Below are positions 9,536 to 18,393 of a stretch of 64,000 nt of DNA, one piece after another. The notes beneath the pieces were generated by a model. That model worked only from the letters and a program-made list of their open reading frames with translations, did not search any database and was not told the origin of the DNA. This DNA is from Paludibacteraceae bacterium (GTDB lineage: Bacteria > Bacteroidota > Bacteroidia > Bacteroidales > Paludibacteraceae): the NCBI GenBank assembly GCA_018433525.1, contig JAHDRA010000043.1, positions 1-64,000 on the forward strand. The letters run 5' to 3'. Each line of letters begins with the position of its first letter. The stretch's first letter is position 1. A program made the position numbers and the translations under genes.

Positions 9536-10534
9536 ATGGATCTACTGAACAAAATATTGGAGCGTGCAAAAGCAAATATTAAGCGAATTGTATTGCCCGA
9601 AGGAGATGAAACCCGTACCTTGCAGGCAGCTGAAATAATATTAAAAGAAAAGGCTGCTCATTTAATTTTACTGGGAAAAGAAGATGTCATTCTAAAAACA
9701 GCATCGAATTTGCATTTAAATCATATTGCTGAGGCAGAAATTATCGATCCCGAAACAAGTCCTCGAAGAGCAGAATACATCGATTTGCTGTACAATATTC
9801 GCAAAAACAAAGGCATAACCTATCAGGAAGCTGAAGAATTGACGAAAAATCCGCTTTATTTTGCCTGTCTGATGATTAAAAACGGAGATGCTGACGGGGA
9901 ACTTGCCGGAGCTCGGAATTTTACGGGGGATGTGCTTCGCCCTGCATTTCAAATAATTAAAACTTTACCCGGCATTCAGGTTGTTTCCGGTGCCATTCTC
10001 ATGTTTACCAAAACGCCTCAATACGGCGAAAACGGATTGCTTGTTTTTGCCGACTGTGCAGTAAATCCCAATCCTACAGCTGAGGAATTGGCTCAAATTG
10101 CGGTCTGTACAGCTAAAACGACTCGCCAAATTGGAGAAATAGAACCACGCATTGCCATGCTGAGTTTTTCCACCAAAGGCAGTGCCAGCCATGAGTTGGT
10201 AGATAAGGTAGTGAAAGCTACCCGTCTTGCCTGTGAAATGGACCCGACACTTTTAATTGACGGAGAACTTCAGGCGGATGCAGCTCTCGTCCCTTCTGTT
10301 GCCCATCGAAAAGCGCCTGAAAGTGCAGTAGCAGGAAAAGCAAATGTATTGATTTTCCCTGATCTTCAGTCGGGAAACATTGGATACAAATTGGTGGAAC
10401 GCTTTGGCGGAGCAGAAGCTGTTGGCCCAATACTGCAAGGAATGGCAGCACCTGTCAATGATCTTTCTCGTGGCTGCTCGGTAGAGGATATCTTTCACAT
10501 GATTACCATTACTTCCAATCTGGCGATAAAATAA
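9536..10534 (+). CDS. pta: Phosphate acetyltransferase
   Basis: Converts acetyl-CoA and phosphate to acetyl phosphate and CoA in the cytoplasm; with AckA it yields ATP and acetate. The 332-residue protein is the short single-domain class, without the DRTGG/BioD-like N-terminal extension of E. coli Pta. Family segments are IVLPEGDETRTLQAA, DGELAGARNFTGDVLRPA, FADCAVNPNPTAEELAQIA, MLSFSTKGSASHE, DGELQADAALVP and NVLIFPDLQSGNIGYKL. First gene of a three-gene operon with a 3-hydroxyacyl-CoA dehydrogenase gene (26 bp gap) and ackA. Confidence 0.96.
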   Translation: MDLLNKILERAKANIKRIVLPEGDETRTLQAAEIILKEKAAHLILLGKEDVILKTASNLHLNHIAEAEIIDPETSPRRAEYIDLLYNIRKNKGITYQEAEELTKNPLYFACLMIKNGDADGELAGARNFTGDVLRPAFQIIKTLPGIQVVSGAILMFTKTPQYGENGLLVFADCAVNPNPTAEELAQIAVCTAKTTRQIGEIEPRIAMLSFSTKGSASHELVDKVVKATRLACEMDPTLLIDGELQADAALVPSVAHRKAPESAVAGKANVLIFPDLQSGNIGYKLVERFGGAEAVGPILQGMAAPVNDLSRGCSVEDIFHMITITSNLAIK

Positions 10535-10560
10535 GTGTTTTTACCATACAATAAAAAAAT

Positions 10561-11517
10561 ATGTCCCAACCAATTATTGAACCCATAGAAAAATATGGTC
10601 TGAGCAAGAGGAGTCGCCGACGTACTTTGTTTTCAAAAATCGGAGTGGTCGGTTGCGGAAACGAAGGAAGTGCTATTGCAACCATTGCTTTGCTCAACGG
10701 AATAGAAGTTGTTTTTTTGGAACCTACAGAAGAAAAAATTGCCAATGCTTACAGCCGGATTGAAAGGAAACTGAATAAAAGAATTCAGAACTGGGGATTG
10801 ACGGAGAACGAAAAAAAAATTGCTCTCAGCCGCGTACATGGAACAACGAAATATAAAGATTTTGCCGGTTGCGATTTTGTCATTGAAGCAGTACGCTATG
10901 ATGACCAAACGGGAGAAAGGCACGTTGAAGAAAGAAAAGAAGTTTTTCTTCAACTCGAAAAAGTCCTGTCTCCTCAAGCCATCATTGCTTCCAATATTTC
11001 CACTGTGGTTATCACGGAACTTGCATCAGAACTGCAATATAAGGAACGTTGCATAGGGCTTCATTTCCTTTCCAATGTTCCCGGATCAAATATTATTGAA
11101 ATCGTCAGAGGGCTTTACACTTCCGACGAAACGTACGAAAAAATTTGTCAATTTGCCCGTCTGATCAATCATCAATATGTTGCAGTCGCCGAATCGGCAG
11201 GGCTGGTGAGTATTCGTTTGTTTTTAATAGAGCTCAACGAAGCCTGTGCCATGTTAATGGAAGGCATTTCCAACGTTGAAGACATAGACAAAGTACTTAC
11301 CGTTGGTTTTGGTCATCGCTTGGGTGTATTCCGAACAGCCGACCAAATGGGAATCGAAAAAATTGTCAAACTTATGGAAAATTTGTATCAGGAATATGGC
11401 AATTCTAAATACAAACCTTCGCCGGTCTTGTTGCGTCTTTCTCGCGCAAAACATTTTGGCATAAAAAAAGGAAAGGGATTTTACGAATATGATGAATTTG
11501 GTAATGTTATAAAATAA
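10561..11517 (+). CDS. 3-hydroxyacyl-CoA dehydrogenase, NAD-binding (HBD-like)
   Basis: 318 residues. An N-terminal tail of about 28 residues precedes a Rossmann fold with the NAD motif IGVVGCGNEGSAIA and a terminal acidic residue in VVFLEP. The substrate half has His in GLHFLSN (about residue 167) paired with Glu in NIIEIVRG, corresponding to the family His-Glu catalytic pair; the usual HFFNP is replaced by HFLSN. The C-terminal helical domain keeps GFGHRLGVFRTADQMGI and GKGFYEY. By family it oxidises or reduces 3-hydroxybutyryl-CoA type substrates. Its place between pta and ackA suggests coupling to fermentative acyl-CoA flow, an inference. No thiolase or crotonase lies nearby. Confidence 0.87.
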   Translation: MSQPIIEPIEKYGLSKRSRRRTLFSKIGVVGCGNEGSAIATIALLNGIEVVFLEPTEEKIANAYSRIERKLNKRIQNWGLTENEKKIALSRVHGTTKYKDFAGCDFVIEAVRYDDQTGERHVEERKEVFLQLEKVLSPQAIIASNISTVVITELASELQYKERCIGLHFLSNVPGSNIIEIVRGLYTSDETYEKICQFARLINHQYVAVAESAGLVSIRLFLIELNEACAMLMEGISNVEDIDKVLTVGFGHRLGVFRTADQMGIEKIVKLMENLYQEYGNSKYKPSPVLLRLSRAKHFGIKKGKGFYEYDEFGNVIK

Positions 11518-11522
11518 GGAGG
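11516..11522 (+). promoter_or_regulatory. Strong Shine-Dalgarno for ackA
   Basis: AAGGAGG lies 7 nt ahead of the ackA ATG and overlaps the stop of the upstream gene. Such a full match is uncommon in Bacteroidota, which generally depend little on SD pairing, and it fixes the ackA start at 11530. Confidence 0.7.
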
Positions 11523-11529
11523 ATAAAAA

Positions 11530-12741
11530 ATGAAAATTTTAGTGTTGAATTGCGGAAGTTCCTCCGTAAAATACCGATTGCTCGATTTGGAGAATAACAA
11601 AGTTCTTGGTTCGGGTGGAGTGGAAAAGATAGGCATGAAAGGTTCCCTTTTGAAACATATCCGACAAGACAATCAGATAATTATTCTGGAAGGTGAAGTA
11701 TTGGAACATCAGACAGCCATTGAATATATATTGGGAGTGCTTACCAGCGCAAAGCATGGTTGTATTAAGTCGCTGGAAGAAATAGATGCCGTAGGGCATC
11801 GAGTAGTTCACGGTGCCGAAAAATTCAATTCAAGTGTGCTGATTACTGACGAAGTAATCAAAAAAATAGAAGAATGCATCGATATAGCTCCCTTGCACAA
11901 TCCACCAAATTTGGCCGGTATTAATGCTATCGGCGAACTATTGCCGACGGTTCCACAAGTAGCAGTTTTCGACACGGCCTTTCATCAAACAATGCCCGAA
12001 TATGCCTACATGTATGCAATTCCATATTCTCTTTATACCAAATACGGTATTCGCCGATACGGGTTTCACGGTACTAGCCACCGCTACGTTTCACATCGGG
12101 CCTGTGAATTCTTGAATATGGATTACGTACAAACGAAAATCATCACCGTACATCTGGGAAATGGAGCCTCCATTACCGCCATAGAAAACGGTAAATCGGT
12201 TGATACTTCGATGGGATTTACACCATTGGAAGGATTGATGATGGGTACACGCTCCGGAGATGTGGATTTGGGAATTGCCACTTTTCTGATGGAAAAAGAA
12301 ATGATTGGGCCTTCTGCACTTTCTACACTTTTCAACAAACATAGCGGTGTATTGGGCGTTTCAGGCATTTCATCCGATATGCGCGATATTGAAACCGCCA
12401 TTGCAAATGGCAATGAAAGAGCAAAACTCGCTCTTGACATGTATGAGTACCGGATAAAAAAATATATTGGAGCTTATGCTGCTGCCTTGAATGGAGTAGA
12501 TTTAATCGTTTTTACCGGTGGTATTGGAGAAAATCAGGCCAAAACCAGACAAAACATAATAAAGGGACTGACTTATCTGGGGATAGATGTTGATGAAAAA
12601 GCCAATGCTGAAGCACGTGGCAAAGAAGCACTCATAAGTTCTGCAGAATCGAGGGTGAAAGTTGCCGTAATTCCTACAGATGAAGAATTCATGATTGCTT
12701 CCGATACGATGAAAATAATCAATGAAATGAAAAGAGGATAA
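11530..12741 (+). CDS. ackA: Acetate kinase
   Basis: Transfers phosphate from acetyl phosphate to ADP, giving ATP and acetate. The 403 residues carry both family signatures: VLNCGSSSVKYRLLD at the N-terminus and GFHGTSHRYVSHRA in the middle, plus GHRVVHG, HNPPNLAGI, the catalytic Asp in FDTAFHQTMP, GMGTRSGD-like MMGTRSGDVDLG, and FTGGIGEN near the C-terminus. Length is typical. It is the last gene of the pta operon. No intrinsic terminator is evident in the 396 bp that follow (12742-13137), in which I see no gene. Confidence 0.97.
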   Translation: MKILVLNCGSSSVKYRLLDLENNKVLGSGGVEKIGMKGSLLKHIRQDNQIIILEGEVLEHQTAIEYILGVLTSAKHGCIKSLEEIDAVGHRVVHGAEKFNSSVLITDEVIKKIEECIDIAPLHNPPNLAGINAIGELLPTVPQVAVFDTAFHQTMPEYAYMYAIPYSLYTKYGIRRYGFHGTSHRYVSHRACEFLNMDYVQTKIITVHLGNGASITAIENGKSVDTSMGFTPLEGLMMGTRSGDVDLGIATFLMEKEMIGPSALSTLFNKHSGVLGVSGISSDMRDIETAIANGNERAKLALDMYEYRIKKYIGAYAAALNGVDLIVFTGGIGENQAKTRQNIIKGLTYLGIDVDEKANAEARGKEALISSAESRVKVAVIPTDEEFMIASDTMKIINEMKRG

Positions 12742-13137
12742 TTTGCAAACAGTAATTTGATATCCGTATTCTTTTGTATTTCAAAATAAAAGACATATGG
12801 TTCGCTCTTCAAAACTTAATTCCTTCGTAAGAAAATACTATCTTACTTTTTAGGCATTAAATCTGTCCTACACAACCATTCATTTTAAATTTAATCTATT
12901 ATCAATGGTTCTTTAGCTCAACTTTCCAAATTTGAATAACGTAACGTTAAAGTTTTGTTAAAAACACACTGATATTGGTTAGTTTGGTAGTCAAATTCAG
13001 TCGATTAAAATTGTAACATACTGGATTTCAATGAGTTTTATTTTTTAGAACAAATTTGTAGTACCCAAACTCATCCTCCAGACAGTATGTTTGCTTGTTT
13101 ATCAATGTGTTCAGCTGGAGAAGTTAAACAATTAAAA

Positions 13138-13208
13138 GAAACCGCTGTGTGTAAGAACACGCATGGTAATGTGAAAGGGTGGTAGAGTAATCCCCCTAAC
13201 TACTCGAT
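13138..13208 (+). ncRNA. Degenerate group II intron 3' end (domains V and VI)
   Basis: The RNA can fold as a domain V-like hairpin: CUGUG pairs with CAUGG, a two-base bulge CG on the 3' side, then UGU/ACA closing an AAGA tetraloop (about 13145-13165). The outer stem has mismatches. A second helix follows, rich in G then C (GGGUGG and CCCCCU), and the segment ends in CTACTCGAT, the 3' end I know from bacterial group II introns. No reverse transcriptase frame or 5' intron end is visible upstream, so this would be a remnant. It ends 2 bp before the stop codon of the convergent GH89 gene. Needs a covariance-model search. Confidence 0.55.
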
Positions 13209-13210
13209 TT

Positions 13211-15439
13211 TTATTTCAGCATTTCGGTACTATATTTTTCAAACAAACGTTGAGCCGTTTCAATAGCATTTCCACTGGGTTTTTCCAAAAAATTCTCTTG
13301 AATTTCTCCATTCACCCATTTTCTCTCAAAATCGATACACCAGGCAGAAAAATCTTCTTGTTCGAAAGAAGTGCCGTTTATCAAGGACTTTTGCAAGAGC
13401 TCAATAAATTTTTCCCAACGTGGCAAATAATAACTCCGCATAAGGCCATTCCATTGGCGATTGGCATAATCTACCAATTCGCCGCCGGACTTATGCCATG
13501 TGGTGATAATTTCACGCGCATTTCTTTCGTAATAGATTTTTTCCTCTCTCGTTTTTCCCCAGCGACGTGCATCTGAAAGCCAACTGCCAAGTAAAAATTC
13601 CTTTCTTGTTCCCAACAACAAGTCAATTTCCATTCCAAGTGAAATAAACTGATGAGAATATTTTTGAAAATCAGAGAGATTTTGTTCTCGATAAGCAGTC
13701 ATCATTTTTTCGTAAAGGCAACTGCCATAATTTCCGAGTGCTTGCCTGGCCAAATTAACGACATCAAAACAATAGGCATCATTTTTTCGACTTTCTTCAT
13801 TTGCTTGCAACATGATTTGTAAAGCTTTCGCCAAATCGGCATTGTCATAAGGAACAAATGGATTGGTAGTCCATGAACTTTCCTTTAAATCCATGACCGG
13901 CAAAACCTGAAAAACAACGCTATGATTCCCAATTACTTGAGCCTCATCCACCAAGACTTTTTCTTTTAACAACTTCCATGCTTCAATGACAGCCGAATCT
14001 TCCTGTCCGGCTCTTCTGACAGCATAATTTTTTATCCATTCGTCAATGTCGAACGAAGATATTTTATTGTTGCAAGGAATTTCCAATACCATTTCATAAA
14101 TTTCGGGATTCACATTCAGCCCTTCCAGCGTAGCACCCACGCCAAGACAATTTTCCACTTTCTGTGCTTCCACAATTCTTTTGGAAACTTTTTTCATGGG
14201 CGCAACCAAATGGGTATTCCCGCCAAAATTTCCCAAATAACACCAAATAAATGGCGCTCCAAAAAAGTTTTCTGTCCGCTTGTAAAATTCTTCTTCCTCT
14301 GCCACATAATCCAAAAAAATCAGTTTCCCTTTTGGAACGCTTTCAACCATAGCTTTAAGCCGCTCTTGCGTCCAGTGTTCGCTGTCGTAGTAAAAAGTCC
14401 ACGACATCTGATACCAAATAGCTTCTGGATCAGCATTTTTCATCGATCGGTAAATTGTTTTTGCCACAGAAGCAATATATTCCGGAGCCCAGCTGGGTGG
14501 GTCAATTTCGTTGAAAGGATCGGCCGAATAGCGATGGGAAATGCCATAAAGTTTTTCCTGTTCTTTCAGAAAACGATATTGAATTTCGGAAAATAGTTTT
14601 TCTGAAGGATCGAGAAAATAGGTTGTATAATCAGCGTCCATTCCACCCCAACCCGGAGAAATTTGATGAATGTTAGCCTCCGGATAAACTTGTTTTAGCT
14701 GTTCGGGAACATGTCCGGCAAAAGCCGGCAAAACAGGTTCCATAGCCAATTCTCTGCATCTGGCGAGAATTTTTTTCTGAAGCCGATACTGACATTCGAT
14801 ATACGAAACCGGCAAGGGCCCGCCCCATTTATCCAAATTCGCCATTCGGTGCCACGGCAAATGCGCAGGCCCGGAAAAATAAGCCTGAATATCTTCTTTT
14901 TTCAATCCAAAAGATTGCCATACATTTAACCAGACTTTTTCCTGTCCGGCCAACATTAATGGCCGGTTGACCCCATTCATTGCCAGCCAGTCGATAAATT
15001 TTTCCCACCGTTCCCAATTCCAGAACGGAAAAGTATAACCAAAAGTACAAGTATTGTTAAAAAATCTTTCTTGCGCACTACATGCCATTCTTATTGTTGA
15101 AATCGGCAAAGGCAATTCTCCTTTTATTTGTAAAGGTGATACGGAAAACCAGTCGTAAGAGACATGCGCAACATCCCGCAAATAACGATTAAAAGCCATA
15201 GCAACAGACAGTTCATTGTTTCCCCGCAATACAATTTTTCCATTTTCGGATATAGCGATCTCAAAAACATCTTTCCCGTGCTCAGAAGAAATTTGTTCAA
15301 TCACAAAATGATTCGCCTTTTCGGGCAACACGCGTTGAATGAGCGCTTCAGAATTTTTAACAAAAGATTGATAAGAAGATGCATAAATGCTTTGATGGCA
15401 GGCTACCAACAATAAAATAGACAATAGGTGATTTTTCAT
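13211..15439 (-). CDS. Alpha-N-acetylglucosaminidase (GH89)
   Basis: Removes terminal alpha-linked GlcNAc (mucin-type or heparan-type ends in known members) outside the cytoplasm. About 742 residues from the chosen ATG at 15439. The N-terminus MKNHLLSILLLVAC has a plausible lipobox, otherwise a signal peptide ending at YAS. It follows NAGLU order: N-terminal domain, TIM barrel with WERWEKFIDWLAMNGVN and the Glu of DPFNEIDPPS (about residue 308), the second catalytic Glu in GVGATLEGLNV (about 437), then a helical C-terminal domain. A frame extends to 15526, but a -7 box at 15468 lies inside that extension. Divergent from nagB, whose product uses the amino sugar downstream. Confidence 0.93.
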   Translation of the reverse strand: MKNHLLSILLLVACHQSIYASSYQSFVKNSEALIQRVLPEKANHFVIEQISSEHGKDVFEIAISENGKIVLRGNNELSVAMAFNRYLRDVAHVSYDWFSVSPLQIKGELPLPISTIRMACSAQERFFNNTCTFGYTFPFWNWERWEKFIDWLAMNGVNRPLMLAGQEKVWLNVWQSFGLKKEDIQAYFSGPAHLPWHRMANLDKWGGPLPVSYIECQYRLQKKILARCRELAMEPVLPAFAGHVPEQLKQVYPEANIHQISPGWGGMDADYTTYFLDPSEKLFSEIQYRFLKEQEKLYGISHRYSADPFNEIDPPSWAPEYIASVAKTIYRSMKNADPEAIWYQMSWTFYYDSEHWTQERLKAMVESVPKGKLIFLDYVAEEEEFYKRTENFFGAPFIWCYLGNFGGNTHLVAPMKKVSKRIVEAQKVENCLGVGATLEGLNVNPEIYEMVLEIPCNNKISSFDIDEWIKNYAVRRAGQEDSAVIEAWKLLKEKVLVDEAQVIGNHSVVFQVLPVMDLKESSWTTNPFVPYDNADLAKALQIMLQANEESRKNDAYCFDVVNLARQALGNYGSCLYEKMMTAYREQNLSDFQKYSHQFISLGMEIDLLLGTRKEFLLGSWLSDARRWGKTREEKIYYERNAREIITTWHKSGGELVDYANRQWNGLMRSYYLPRWEKFIELLQKSLINGTSFEQEDFSAWCIDFERKWVNGEIQENFLEKPSGNAIETAQRLFEKYSTEMLK

Positions 15440-15467
15440 AATAACGGAAAATTTGGTTTTCTCAGAA

Positions 15468-15475
15468 CAAAAATA
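15468..15475 (-). promoter_or_regulatory. Promoter -7 box for GH89 gene
   Basis: TATTTTTG on the minus strand, 28 bp ahead of the chosen start, which argues for ATG 15439. Confidence 0.45.
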
Positions 15476-15581
15476 ACAAATCATCCCGACAAAAATGAGA
15501 AGAGATAAAATTTGTTTGTGCAACAAAAAATGTTGGACTAATATTTTTTAAAATATTCTTTTAAAACGAAAGAAATAATCG

Positions 15582-15589
15582 TACTTTTG
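15582..15589 (+). promoter_or_regulatory. Promoter -7 box for nagB
   Basis: TACTTTTG 36 bp upstream of the nagB start, in the 186-bp divergent region shared with the GH89 gene. Confidence 0.5.
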
Positions 15590-15625
15590 TAAAAAACTAT
15601 AAAACTATAAAAAACCTTTTTCATC

Positions 15626-16444
15626 ATGAGACTCATCATTCAGCCAGATTACCCGACTTTATCGCAGTGGGCAGCCAATTACGTGGCAGCAAAAATTCTT
15701 CATGCCCAGCCAAGCGCTCAAAAACCTTTTGTTTTGGGTTTGCCAACGGGATCTTCGCCTCTCGGCATGTACCATTATTTAATCGAATTAAACAAAAAAG
15801 GCATTATTTCCTTCGAAAATGTTATCACTTTCAACATGGACGAATATGTTGGGTTACCCCGTGAACATGAAGAAAGCTATTACAGTTTCATGTGGAAAAA
15901 CTTTTTCAGCCATATTGATATCAAACCCGAAAATGTAAATATTCTCAATGGCAATGCTGAAGATTTGATAGCAGAATGTGCAGCTTACGAAGAAAAAATG
16001 AAATCGGTGGGAGGAATTGAGCTTTTTGTAGGAGGAATAGGGCCGGACGGACACATCGCATTTAACGAGCCGGGCTCATCTCTTTCATCGCGTACGCGAC
16101 AAAAAACATTGACTACCGACACCATACTTGCCAATTCGCGTTTCTTCAATAACGATATTAATCAGGTTCCCAAAACTGCTCTTACCGTTGGTGTGGGAAC
16201 TATAATGGATGCTCGGGAAGTTTTGATTCTCGTTAATGGACACAACAAGGCTCGCGCTCTGCGCCATGCAGTAGAAGAACCTATCAGTCAGATGTGGACG
16301 GTGAGCGCACTGCAACTGCATCCCAAAAGTATTATCGTATGCGATTACGACGCCTGCATTGAGCTGAAAGTGGGCACTTACAAATATTTTCTGGATATTG
16401 AAAAAGACTATTTGAACCCGGAAAGTTTCAACATTTTTCCTTGA
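15626..16444 (+). CDS. nagB: Glucosamine-6-phosphate deaminase
   Basis: Converts glucosamine-6-phosphate to fructose-6-phosphate and ammonia in the cytoplasm, the last step of amino-sugar catabolism. The 272 residues show [12 protein letters not shown] (phosphate-binding loop), [17 protein letters not shown] with the catalytic Asp, [15 protein letters not shown] with the catalytic His, and [16 protein letters not shown]. Length is normal. Divergently paired with the secreted alpha-N-acetylglucosaminidase, which could supply GlcNAc; nagA and a kinase are not in the window. Confidence 0.97.
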   Translation: MRLIIQPDYPTLSQWAANYVAAKILHAQPSAQKPFVLGLPTGSSPLGMYHYLIELNKKGIISFENVITFNMDEYVGLPREHEESYYSFMWKNFFSHIDIKPENVNILNGNAEDLIAECAAYEEKMKSVGGIELFVGGIGPDGHIAFNEPGSSLSSRTRQKTLTTDTILANSRFFNNDINQVPKTALTVGVGTIMDAREVLILVNGHNKARALRHAVEEPISQMWTVSALQLHPKSIIVCDYDACIELKVGTYKYFLDIEKDYLNPESFNIFP

Positions 16445-16483
16445 AAAAAACCGTAGTAACAAACATACCAATACCTGTTTGCC

Positions 16484-17023
16484 ATGATTGATTTTAAAAG
16501 GATGCAATCCTCTTCTGATGCGTTTTTTCAGCAATTCTACAGGCTGTATTCTTCTGCTTTTCCTGAAAATGAACGCAGAAGCTTACAGAATCTGGAAAAG
16601 GAACTGAACAATCCAAACTTTCATGCTTACGTATTGATGAATAAAAACAGCTTTGTGGGAATTTTCAATTACTGGAATTTTGAAAAATTTATTTATATCG
16701 AACATTTTGCTATTGAAGAAAAGTTGAGAAGCCAGTATTTGGGCACAGAGGCATTGAAATCGTTTCTTGAAAAAGTAAATTTGCCTGTAATACTGGAAGT
16801 TGAAATGCCCAATACTGATGCTGCAAAAAGAAGAATTGAATTTTATCACCGGCATGAATTCGTCGAATTACAGAATTACTACCTTCAGCCACCTTACGAA
16901 AGCGGAGGTTTCCCCATCCCCATGCAGTTGATGAGCAACGATTACGAATTTGCAAAAAATAATTTTGAAACAATTAAACAAACCATCTATTTGGAAGTTT
17001 ATCACTTTAAACCGGAAGTTTAA
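16484..17023 (+). CDS. GNAT family N-acetyltransferase
   Basis: 179 residues with a GNAT fold: FPENERRSLQNLEKEL near the N-terminus, central strands FVGIFNYWNF and YIEHFAIEEKLRSQYLG, where the last part fits the acetyl-CoA loop, and a C-terminal RRIEFYHRHEFVEL typical of GNAT motif B. The substrate cannot be told. It lies 39 bp after nagB on the same strand and may be cotranscribed. No promoter match is seen in the gap. Confidence 0.8.
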   Translation: MIDFKRMQSSSDAFFQQFYRLYSSAFPENERRSLQNLEKELNNPNFHAYVLMNKNSFVGIFNYWNFEKFIYIEHFAIEEKLRSQYLGTEALKSFLEKVNLPVILEVEMPNTDAAKRRIEFYHRHEFVELQNYYLQPPYESGGFPIPMQLMSNDYEFAKNNFETIKQTIYLEVYHFKPEV

Positions 17024-17162
17024 ATATTTGTTTCTCCAACAATGCTAAGAGAATTATAATGCTCCTCCTGGTTAAGGTATTTCAAGTAAAAGGAAAATTC
17101 TTTTTTAACTATTATTAATCAGATATAGACAAAATTCAGGTGCAAAGAAAGCGCATTTTACC

Positions 17163-17170
17163 TATTTTTG
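17163..17170 (+). promoter_or_regulatory. Promoter -7 box for DUF1573 gene
   Basis: TATTTTTG, 54 bp before the start of the DUF1573 protein gene; the -33 region is weak. Confidence 0.35.
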
Positions 17171-17224
17171 TAGTCTGAATACAGAAATTTTCAAAATATT
17201 TTCAGAATAAACAATTCTCAAGTT

Positions 17225-18313
17225 ATGAATAGATATATAAAAAAAACCGTTTCCATCATTTTTATGATGCTTTTATTTGTTTCCGCTTCCAATGCGCAAA
17301 AAGCAGTGATTCAATTTCAGGAAAAAATTCACGACTTTGGTCAAATTAAGGAAGAAGACGGAAAAGTGAGCTATCAGTTCAAGTTCACCAATACAGGAAC
17401 AGGACCGCTCGTAATCAGCCGAGTACAGGCATCTTGCGGTTGCACCACACCGAATTGGACAAAAGAACCTATTGAACCCGGTAAATCCGGTTCTATTATG
17501 GTTACCTATAATCCTTTGGGACGTCCGGGAATTTTTAACAAAACCATTACCGTATTCAGCAATGCAACAGAAGAACAGGTACAACTTCAAATTAAAGGAG
17601 AAGTCATACCGAAAACTGATGAAAATTCCGATTATCCGATATCTGTGAGTGGAATCAGACTGAAAACCAAAATCGTTCAAATGAACAATGTCAACAAGGG
17701 AACCATTCAAAGCAGAAGCATCTCCTTTAAAAATACAACTTCCCAAAACGTAAGAATTACTTTTGAAAACTTGCCTTCGTATGTTACTTCAGAAGTTATT
17801 CCCGATATTACACAACCCAATGAAGAAGGGAAAATTACTTTTTATCTCAACTCAAAAAACTGTCAGCAATGGGGCCCAATTTCCGACGATTTTTATCTGA
17901 TTGTCAATGGTCAAAAGAAATTTTCGGAAGACAACAAACTGACCCTTTATGCCAATATAGTGGAAGATTTCAGCAAACTTTCCGTCAGCGAAAGGCAAAA
18001 CGCTCCAATTCTGGATATTCCTTCCACCACCTTATCACTGGGAACCTTTAAGGCCGGTTCAAAAGTCAGCGGTAAATTCTTAATAAAAAATATCGGAAAA
18101 GACGAATTGAAAATACACCGAATTGTTAACAACAATAAAGAGTTGACTGTTTCTTCCGTTCAAACCATAAAAGGTGGAAGCAAAGGAGAACTGAAAGTTA
18201 CCGTCAACACCGCCAACTTGGCATCGGGCAACTACAAAAAAACCATTACGCTGCAAACCAACGATCCGAACAACAGTTTTGTTATCCTGGTCGTAAATTG
18301 GACAATCAGCTGA
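17225..18313 (+). CDS. DUF1573 exported protein
   Basis: 362 residues with a signal peptide (cleavage likely after ASNA). The first domain (about 30-130) is a DUF1573/ASH-like Ig fold with FGQIKEEDGKVSYQFKFTNT, the paired-Cys segment ASCGCTTPNW, and PGKSGSIMVTYNP. A second similar domain at the C-terminus (about 262-362) repeats the pattern (LGTFKAGSKVSGKFLIKNIG, KTITLQTNDPNNSFVI). These domains are common on Bacteroidota exported proteins; their role is unknown. It precedes meaB, from which a hairpin separates it. Confidence 0.85.
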   Translation: MNRYIKKTVSIIFMMLLFVSASNAQKAVIQFQEKIHDFGQIKEEDGKVSYQFKFTNTGTGPLVISRVQASCGCTTPNWTKEPIEPGKSGSIMVTYNPLGRPGIFNKTITVFSNATEEQVQLQIKGEVIPKTDENSDYPISVSGIRLKTKIVQMNNVNKGTIQSRSISFKNTTSQNVRITFENLPSYVTSEVIPDITQPNEEGKITFYLNSKNCQQWGPISDDFYLIVNGQKKFSEDNKLTLYANIVEDFSKLSVSERQNAPILDIPSTTLSLGTFKAGSKVSGKFLIKNIGKDELKIHRIVNNNKELTVSSVQTIKGGSKGELKVTVNTANLASGNYKKTITLQTNDPNNSFVILVVNWTIS

Positions 18314-18339
18314 CAAAAAATTCTTTTTAGAAAATTACG

Positions 18340-18377
18340 AGCCAGGATGTAAAAAAGGTTACATTCTGGCTATTTTA
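18340..18377 (+). terminator. Hairpin terminator between DUF1573 gene and meaB
   Basis: A 13-bp stem (AGCCAGGATGTAA paired with TTACATTCTGGCT, one G-U pair) with a 6-nt loop, followed by ATTTTATT. It lies only 16 bp ahead of the meaB start codon. Confidence 0.75.
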
Positions 18378-18393
18378 TTCCAAAAATTCAACT

